The notes beneath the pieces were generated by a model. It saw nothing but the letters and a program-made list of their open reading frames with translations, did no database searches and was not told the origin of the DNA. A stretch of DNA of 6,977 nucleotides from Burkholderiales bacterium (lineage in GTDB: Bacteria > Pseudomonadota > Gammaproteobacteria > Burkholderiales > Burkholderiaceae_D). The translations under genes and the position numbers were made by a program. The DNA lies in the NCBI GenBank assembly GCA_028868455.1, contig JAGWUK010000154.1:1-6977 (forward strand), written 5' to 3'. Shown in pieces: positions 4,406 through 6,977 of the stretch (positions within the stretch are counted from its first letter, which is position 1; each line of letters opens with the position of its first letter).

Positions 4406-5695
4406 ATGACTGATATTCACACACAGTTTATCGACTTGTCGCAACTGCGTATCGGCATGTTCGTTTATCTGGACGTGGGATGGATGGACCACCCGTTTCC
4501 TGTCAGTAATTTCAAAATCAGCAGTCAATCCCAGATTGACACTATCCGTTCGCTGGGCATAGATCGTATCCGATACGCCCCAGAAAAAAGCACACCAGAA
4601 CAACTACCTGAAAAAACCGTTGTCGCTGCCAGCACATCTGCGACCGCCACCGAAACAGAAACGCCACAGGCGACGCAAGCCAGGCATCGCAAAGCTTTGC
4701 TGGCCAGTCAACAAGCCAGTTTGCAGATTTGCGAACGACAATTCAGCCACGCCGCACAAACGTTTAAACAAGTGACCGAAGTCATCCACGCGCAACCGAC
4801 GCTGGCCAAAGAACTCGCCGAGCAATTAATACAAGGGTTTCTTGGTCAGATCCTGGGTGAAGACGAAGCGGCCATTCGTCTGCTTTCAGAAAAAGCTGGC
4901 GAAAGAACTTCTCTGCATTCCATCAATGTGACCGTTATTTCATTGTTGCTTGGCAAGGCGCTGCATCTGAGCAAAACGGACATGCTTGACCTCGGTATCG
5001 GCGCCTTGTTGCATGACATAGGCAAAATTGAACTACCCGACCGCCTGCGCTGGCAAGACGACCACTTTACCTCGTCGGAACGACAGCTGTACCACGAGCA
5101 TGTTTTACACGGTGTCAGCCTCGCGCGAAAAATGGGCCTGTCACCGAATGCCATGTTGTTGATTGCCCAGCACCACGAACATACGGATGCAAGTGGTTAT
5201 CCCGGTCATATTCCTGGCGAAAAAATTGCACCTATCAGTCGCATCGTCGCCCTCGTCAATCAATACGACAATTTGTGCAACTCAGCGAATCCGGCTTTAT
5301 CGGTAACTCCGCATGAGGCACTGTCGCAAATATTTACGCAATACAAAGCGCGCTTTCATCTACCGACGCTGACGGCCTTCATACGCATGATGGGTATTTA
5401 CCCGCCCGGCTCCGTGGTGCAACTGACTGACGACCGGTACGCAATGGTGGTGTCAGTCAATTCTGCGCGTCCAATTAAACCCAAAGTCGTGATTCACAAT
5501 CCGTCCATACCACGCGAAGAAGCGCTCGTGATTAATCTGGAACATGAACAACAGCTTGGCATCCGTCGCAGTCTGAAACCTTTGCAACTTCCCAAAGCCG
5601 CTTACGATTATCTGTCACCGCGAAAGCGTCTGTGCTACTTCTTCGAGCGCGGACTGGAAATGGACGCAGGTGCCGCCGACGGGGGGGTAATGTGA
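4406..5695 (+). CDS. HD-GYP protein with N-terminal DUF3391, predicted c-di-GMP phosphodiesterase
   Basis: This 429-residue cytoplasmic protein has a DUF3391-type N-terminal domain (about residues 1-125; LSQLRIGMFVYLDVGWMDHPF is typical), an Ala/Thr/Gln-rich linker, an HD-GYP domain (about 165-320) and a C-terminal region of about 100 residues. HD-GYP domains hydrolyse cyclic di-GMP at a di- or tri-iron centre. Visible metal and signature residues are H203-D204 with I-G-K207, H230, H256-H257-E258, D261 and G264-Y265-P266. The usual DG-x-GYP reads D-A-S-G-Y-P here, and the NQYDNL stretch stands where DxxDAL is more usual; the catalytic residues themselves are kept, so activity is likely. ATG 4406 is preferred over the in-frame ATG 4379 because DUF3391 proteins usually begin just before this domain; neither start has a strong ribosome binding site. 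The stop codon overlaps the next start by 4 bases, so the two genes form an operon. Confidence 0.88.
   Translation: MTDIHTQFIDLSQLRIGMFVYLDVGWMDHPFPVSNFKISSQSQIDTIRSLGIDRIRYAPEKSTPEQLPEKTVVAASTSATATETETPQATQARHRKALLASQQASLQICERQFSHAAQTFKQVTEVIHAQPTLAKELAEQLIQGFLGQILGEDEAAIRLLSEKAGERTSLHSINVTVISLLLGKALHLSKTDMLDLGIGALLHDIGKIELPDRLRWQDDHFTSSERQLYHEHVLHGVSLARKMGLSPNAMLLIAQHHEHTDASGYPGHIPGEKIAPISRIVALVNQYDNLCNSANPALSVTPHEALSQIFTQYKARFHLPTLTAFIRMMGIYPPGSVVQLTDDRYAMVVSVNSARPIKPKVVIHNPSIPREEALVINLEHEQQLGIRRSLKPLQLPKAAYDYLSPRKRLCYFFERGLEMDAGAADGGVM
5681..5695 (+). other. G7 tract and ATGTGA overlap joining the HD-GYP and GGDEF genes
   Basis: Seven G (5681-5687) are followed by TAATGTGA. The upstream gene reads GGG GGG GTA ATG TGA; the downstream gene starts at GTG 5692, which overlaps the stop. 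The G-run is also the only candidate ribosome binding site for the second gene, four bases before its start, so translation is probably coupled. In the downstream frame there is no stop between the G-run and GTG 5692 (GGG GGT AAT GTG). One extra G, or a -1 shift in the run, would therefore fuse the two proteins. Confidence 0.8.
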
Positions 5696-6977
5696 AACAT
5701 CACCAATGGCAAGCCCTGATAGAAGGAATGCTGGAAGCCGTGATTCTGGTTGATCCTATCGAATTGCGCATCATGGCGGCCAATCGCTCTGCGCATACAT
5801 TATTGATGGTGCCGGAAGAAAGTCTGAATGGAAAAGGCATTATCGAATTGGCGGCCGCACCTGAAGATGTTTTTTTCTGGGAAGACGTGGCAGCCGGTTT
5901 GTCAGAAAATATTTATTCGGAAACCATGTTGCAACGCGCCGATAACAGCATCGTTCAGGTCGAACGTCGCGTGACTCTGGTCAAGGTTGGCATGGACAGC
6001 TCGATTTATGTTGTCGCGATCAACGACAATACCAATCAGCGCCAGGTTGAAAATGAACTCGAAAAACTGATCGCCGAATTACGGGCGACACTGGAATCGA
6101 CGGCCGACGGTATTCTGGTCACCGATCTGGACGGCGCGATTCGCAGCTACAACCATCTGTTCGCTGAATTGTGGGGCTTGCCCGGCGATTTGCTGACGCA
6201 AAGAGATGACGGCGCAATTTATGCATGGATGGACAAATGCATGGTCGACGCCGACCATTACACAGAACGTCTCGGCACGATTACACGTTCACCGCTGATG
6301 GAAGCAACCGATGTGCTGATACTGCGCTCGGGAAAAATTCTCGAACGCGTGACCTTGCCACAATATGCGCGTGGTCGTCCGATTGGCCGTGTTTATTCCT
6401 ATCGCGACATCACACAAAGACTGGCTGATGAAGCACGCCTGCAACTGGCTGCCAAAGTATTCGAATCCAGTATCGATGCGATATTCATCACCGACAGCGA
6501 ACAAAAAATCATCACGACGAATCCCAGTTTTGAGCGCCTTAGCAGTTATACCGAACAAGAAATGCTGGGCAAAACGCCGCGTGATTTTTTTGACGAAAAA
6601 AGTAATGCTGACCAGGTTAATCAATTGCTGGCAGAACTTGAGAGCCAGGGATTCTGGGAAGGCGAATTATGGAATCGCCGCAAAAATGGCCATGCATACC
6701 TGTGCATGATTTCCTTAGTTCGTGTGCAGGATGAACAAGGCAAAACCTTGCATTACATTGGTTTTTTTAAAGACAGGACAGAAACCCACGCGGCCAAGCA
6801 AAAGATAGAAGAACTGGCATTTTCCGATGTGCTGACGGGTTTGCCCAATCGCTTATTGCTGGCGGAAAGAATCAAACAATCGATCACAGTTTCCAGTCGC
6901 AACAATACCAGCTTTGCCCTGCTATTTCTCGACCTTGATCACTTCAAACAAATCAATGATTCACTTGGCCATCCGTT
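5692..6977 (+). CDS. Triple-PAS GGDEF protein, predicted diguanylate cyclase (3' end outside window)
   Basis: The frame runs open from GTG 5692 to the window edge, 428 complete codons. It reads as three PAS-type sensor domains, about residues 5-115 (EAVILVDP...AANRSAHTLL), 126-240 (LESTADGILVTDLDG, ending YSYRDITQR) and 247-366 (VFESSIDAIFITDSEQKI...NPSFERLSSYTEQEMLGK, ending GFFKDRTE), with a coiled-coil-like link between the first two (VENELEKLIAELRATLE). A GGDEF domain begins at D379-V-L-T-G-L-P-N-R387 and continues with FLDLDHFKQINDSLGHP (412-428). The GGDEF active-site loop itself lies beyond the window, so cyclase activity is predicted, not seen, and an EAL domain may follow. No membrane segment is seen, so the sensors are probably cytoplasmic. 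GTG 5692 is chosen because the first PAS starts almost at once; ATG 5728 would cut into it. Confidence 0.88.
   Translation, partial: MKHHQWQALIEGMLEAVILVDPIELRIMAANRSAHTLLMVPEESLNGKGIIELAAAPEDVFFWEDVAAGLSENIYSETMLQRADNSIVQVERRVTLVKVGMDSSIYVVAINDNTNQRQVENELEKLIAELRATLESTADGILVTDLDGAIRSYNHLFAELWGLPGDLLTQRDDGAIYAWMDKCMVDADHYTERLGTITRSPLMEATDVLILRSGKILERVTLPQYARGRPIGRVYSYRDITQRLADEARLQLAAKVFESSIDAIFITDSEQKIITTNPSFERLSSYTEQEMLGKTPRDFFDEKSNADQVNQLLAELESQGFWEGELWNRRKNGHAYLCMISLVRVQDEQGKTLHYIGFFKDRTETHAAKQKIEELAFSDVLTGLPNRLLLAERIKQSITVSSRNNTSFALLFLDLDHFKQINDSLGHP

Noticed and set aside
6225..6709. Short + and - strand frames within the GGDEF gene
   Set aside because: All overlap the continuous PAS-GGDEF frame and show no independent features.
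1..6977. Defence system, prophage, toxin-antitoxin or tRNA-linked island
   Set aside because: Every supported gene belongs to a familiar chromosomal family; no integrase, nuclease, tRNA gene or toxin-like small gene pair was seen.

Overview
The window reads as ordinary chromosomal DNA of a betaproteobacterium, most likely of the Oxalobacteraceae (Herminiimonas, Janthinobacterium or Undibacterium type). This rests on the moderately G+C-rich coding sequence and on protein family types (AqpZ, ZntB, a DUF3391-containing HD-GYP protein, a multi-PAS GGDEF protein). It is an impression from the sequence, not a database result. All recognisable genes lie on the + strand, and none looks like phage, plasmid or defence cargo.

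Layout. 1-234 is the 3' end of a gene resembling the UPF0158 family. 235-550 is a gene-free stretch with a perfect TTTAACA-type inverted repeat, a candidate promoter and a small hairpin. 551-1234 is aqpZ (aquaporin Z), closed by a textbook intrinsic terminator. 1235-1535 holds that terminator, a second intrinsic terminator, a duplicated TATACTCC motif and one consensus DnaA box. 1536-2555 is a ZntB-type CorA-family transporter. 2817-3506 is a nitroreductase-fold flavoprotein that keeps the Glu/Tyr/Lys triad of iodotyrosine deiodinase. 3564-4031 is a small lipoprotein with an NTF2-like (DUF4440/SnoaL) domain. 4032-4405 is dominated by a 199-bp MITE-like element with perfect 17-bp terminal inverted repeats flanked by TA. 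4406-5695 is an HD-GYP protein, and 5692-6977 is the N-terminal part of a three-PAS GGDEF protein that runs off the window.

How the genes work together. The first five genes look like separately transcribed housekeeping or accessory functions (water flux, zinc transport, flavin-dependent reduction, envelope lipoprotein). The last two form a real functional unit: a predicted c-di-GMP phosphodiesterase whose stop codon overlaps the GTG start of a predicted diguanylate cyclase with PAS sensors. A run of seven G sits at that junction. Adding one G, or a -1 shift, would fuse the two proteins in frame, which makes the junction the most interesting spot in the window. The MITE-like element just upstream of this operon, whose right end may supply a -35 box for it, is the second.
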